A stretch of DNA of 5,267 nt, from the NCBI GenBank assembly GCA_021788565.1, contig JAJYKO010000247.1:2162-7428 (forward strand). The letters run 5' to 3'. Origin of the DNA: Chloroflexota bacterium. Its GTDB lineage: Bacteria > Chloroflexota > UBA6077. A program made the position numbers and the translations under genes. Below are positions 3,517 through 5,267 of the stretch, piece by piece. A model generated the notes under the pieces. The model saw only the letters and a program-made list of their open reading frames with translations. It was not told where the DNA came from and searched no databases. The number at the start of each line of letters is the position of its first letter. The first letter of the stretch is position 1.

Positions 3517-5267
3517 ATGACTGTAGCGACTCAGGAGACAAAGAGCCGCACCATCACTATGGCGGCCCTGTACCGGCGCTTTATCCCGTTACTCCTTCCC
3601 TACCGGGGCCGTCTTGTAATGACGCTCGCCGCCACCCTCGCCCGCCCGGCCCTGAACGCCGCGAAGGTCTGGCTGCTTAAGGTCGTGATCGACGACGTGA
3701 TACGCGGCCACCAGCCGTCGCTGCTTCTTCTGGTGTGCGCGGCCTATCTCAGCATCGCCCTCGCCAAGGGACTCGTAGCCTTCGGCGATGACTACCTGGG
3801 CGGCTGGGTGGGCGCCAACGTCGTGCGAGATCTGCGCGGTGCCCTGTACGGCCACCTCCAGGGCCTCTCGCTGCGCTTCTACCACGGACACCGATTGGGC
3901 GATCTACTCAGCCGCCTGACCGGTGATATCGGAGCGATCGAGGAGCTACTGGTTTCCGGGGTCACCGATTCCCTGGCCCACGTCCTGACCATCCTCTTTT
4001 TCCTGGCCATGCTCTGGTACCTCGATTCGTCACTCGCCCTCGTGGCGCTGGCTGTGATCCCCCTGCTTGCCCTGGCGACCGTGAGCTATGCCCGGCGCAC
4101 CCGATCGATCCAGCAGGCTATTCGAGAGAAAGGGGGCGTGCTCACCTCAATGGCGGAGGAGGGGCTGTCGGCGATCGCTGTGGTGAAGGCTTTCGCCCGG
4201 GAGCCTTACGAGCAGGAGCGGTTTCGGCAGGCATCTACCGAGAGCCTGGAGAATCGATTGCGCGCGGTCCGGGCTCGGACAGTCTTCACTCCACTAATAG
4301 AGCTGCTGGCCACCATCGGCACGGTCCTGGTCGTCTGGCTCGGCGCCCAGGCAGTCCTGTCCGGACAGCTCACCCTCGGAGGGCTGGTGGTGTTTCTCGG
4401 CTACCTGGGCTCCCTGTACACGCCGATCCAGGGACTCAGCCTGCTTGGCGGGACCGTGCAGCGGGCGCTGGCCGGAGCTCAGCGGGTGGCCGAGGTGCTG
4501 GACGTTGAGCCCTCTGCACGAGAGCGGCGTGCTCCCTCTTTCCTCCCGCCTGTTCGAGGGCTGGTAGAGTTCCGAGACGTTCGCTTCGGGTATTCGGCGG
4601 GCCGGCTGGTGCTGCGCGACTTCAACCTCACCATTCGGCAGGGCGAGACCGTCGCGCTCGTCGGCGCCAGCGGCGCGGGGAAGACGACGGTCGTCAGCCT
4701 CTTGCTGGCTTATTACGATCCCGACGCGGGGGCGATCAGCATCGACGGCCACGATTTCCGTGACTTCGATCCCCCCTCCATCCGCCGCCGCATCGCCGCA
4801 GTGCTCCAGGAGCCGATGCTGTTCCAGACCAGCGTGCGCGAGAACATCCGGTACGGTCGCCTGGAGGCCACCGACGCCGAGATCGAGGCCGCGGCGGTCG
4901 CAGCGGGGGCCGATGAGTTCATACGCGAGATGCCTCAGCGCTACGAGACGCCTGTAGGCCCGCGAGGGGCGCGCCTTTCCGGGGGCCAGCGGCAGCGGCT
5001 GGCGATAGCGCGGGCGTTCCTCGCGGACGCGGCCATCCTGCTGCTGGACGAGGCCACCTCAGCCCTCGACCCGCTCACGGAGTCGGCGGTGCTGGCATCA
5101 TTGCGCGCCAGGAAGCCGGCATGCACGACCCTCCTTGTCACTCATCGGCTCTCCACGGCGCGCAGGGCCGATCGGATTGCGCTGCTTGCTGGCGGGCGTG
5201 TCGCGGAGCTGGGTACCCACGAGGAGTTGCTTGCCGGTCGGGGGCTCTACTACCAGTTCTACGCCGA
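3517..5267 (+). CDS. ABC exporter half-transporter, fused permease and ATPase (3' end outside window)
   Basis: 583 residues are visible with no stop before the edge; family members usually end around 580-620, so only a short tail is missing. The N-terminal permease has six likely membrane segments, near 33-57, 69-89, 151-169, 172-191, 256-281 and 285-310. The ATPase domain is complete: A-loop Y359, Walker A GASGAGKTT (383-391, K389), Q-loop Q431, signature LSGGQ (487-491), Walker B ILLLDE (507-512) with catalytic E512, D-loop SALD (515-518) and switch H543. With catalytic Glu and His present it is not the degenerate half of a heterodimer and could work as a homodimer in the inner membrane. 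The start at 3517 has GAGAAGG at 3501-3507, nine bases upstream; an in-frame stop lies at 3427. Related transporters (MsbA/MdlB/Atm1-like) export lipids, drugs, peptides or thiol conjugates, so the substrate cannot be read from sequence. Export of methylated arsenic is a context guess only. Confidence 0.9.
   Translation, partial: MTVATQETKSRTITMAALYRRFIPLLLPYRGRLVMTLAATLARPALNAAKVWLLKVVIDDVIRGHQPSLLLLVCAAYLSIALAKGLVAFGDDYLGGWVGANVVRDLRGALYGHLQGLSLRFYHGHRLGDLLSRLTGDIGAIEELLVSGVTDSLAHVLTILFFLAMLWYLDSSLALVALAVIPLLALATVSYARRTRSIQQAIREKGGVLTSMAEEGLSAIAVVKAFAREPYEQERFRQASTESLENRLRAVRARTVFTPLIELLATIGTVLVVWLGAQAVLSGQLTLGGLVVFLGYLGSLYTPIQGLSLLGGTVQRALAGAQRVAEVLDVEPSARERRAPSFLPPVRGLVEFRDVRFGYSAGRLVLRDFNLTIRQGETVALVGASGAGKTTVVSLLLAYYDPDAGAISIDGHDFRDFDPPSIRRRIAAVLQEPMLFQTSVRENIRYGRLEATDAEIEAAAVAAGADEFIREMPQRYETPVGPRGARLSGGQRQRLAIARAFLADAAILLLDEATSALDPLTESAVLASLRARKPACTTLLVTHRLSTARRADRIALLAGGRVAELGTHEELLAGRGLYYQFYA

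Overview
This is a GC-rich bacterial window holding what looks like a compact arsenic-detoxification locus. The genes are, in order: a divergently transcribed periplasmic cytochrome (45-800, minus), an ArsR-type repressor (1037-1372), an unusual double-domain arsenite methyltransferase (1652-3184), and a half-type ABC exporter that runs off the right edge (3517 to beyond 5267). Taxonomy cannot be settled from this much sequence. The split-Soret-type cytochrome suggests an anaerobe or facultative anaerobe. The second methyltransferase domain reminds me of proteins from uncultured Chloroflexota-like lineages, but that is recollection and not a database result.

Left part (1-1036): a Tat-exported, four-cysteine plus two-haem protein of the split-Soret cytochrome c / C_GCAxxG_C_C type is read leftwards. 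The 236-bp divergent spacer contains a good leftward promoter, a perfect 6-6-6 inverted repeat touching that promoter's -35 box, and a strong rightward promoter for arsR. The predicted arsR transcription start falls on or next to the ATG, with no Shine-Dalgarno, so arsR is probably read from a leaderless mRNA.

Middle (1037-3184): ArsR carries CVCD in the DNA-binding region and an N-terminal Cys-Cys pair, which fits an As(III)-responsive repressor. Between arsR and the methyltransferase lies a 279-bp gap. Its core (about 1437-1569) is closed by a long inverted repeat, and the interior is almost completely filled by short perfect hairpins. It is either an undescribed structured RNA leader or a small inverted-repeat mobile element. 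The methyltransferase joins a canonical ArsM (all four conserved cysteines) in frame to a second complete SAM-methyltransferase domain with its own cysteine clusters.

Right part (3185-5267): a 332-bp non-coding stretch ends in a second candidate folded leader directly before the ribosome binding site of a fully equipped ABC exporter (six membrane segments, all ATPase motifs intact).

Working model (inference): ArsR senses trivalent arsenic and derepresses itself and the double methyltransferase. The methylated products may leave by volatilisation or through the adjacent exporter. No arsB, acr3 or arsC is visible here. The cytochrome may share regulation through the divergent spacer, but its link to arsenic is unproven.
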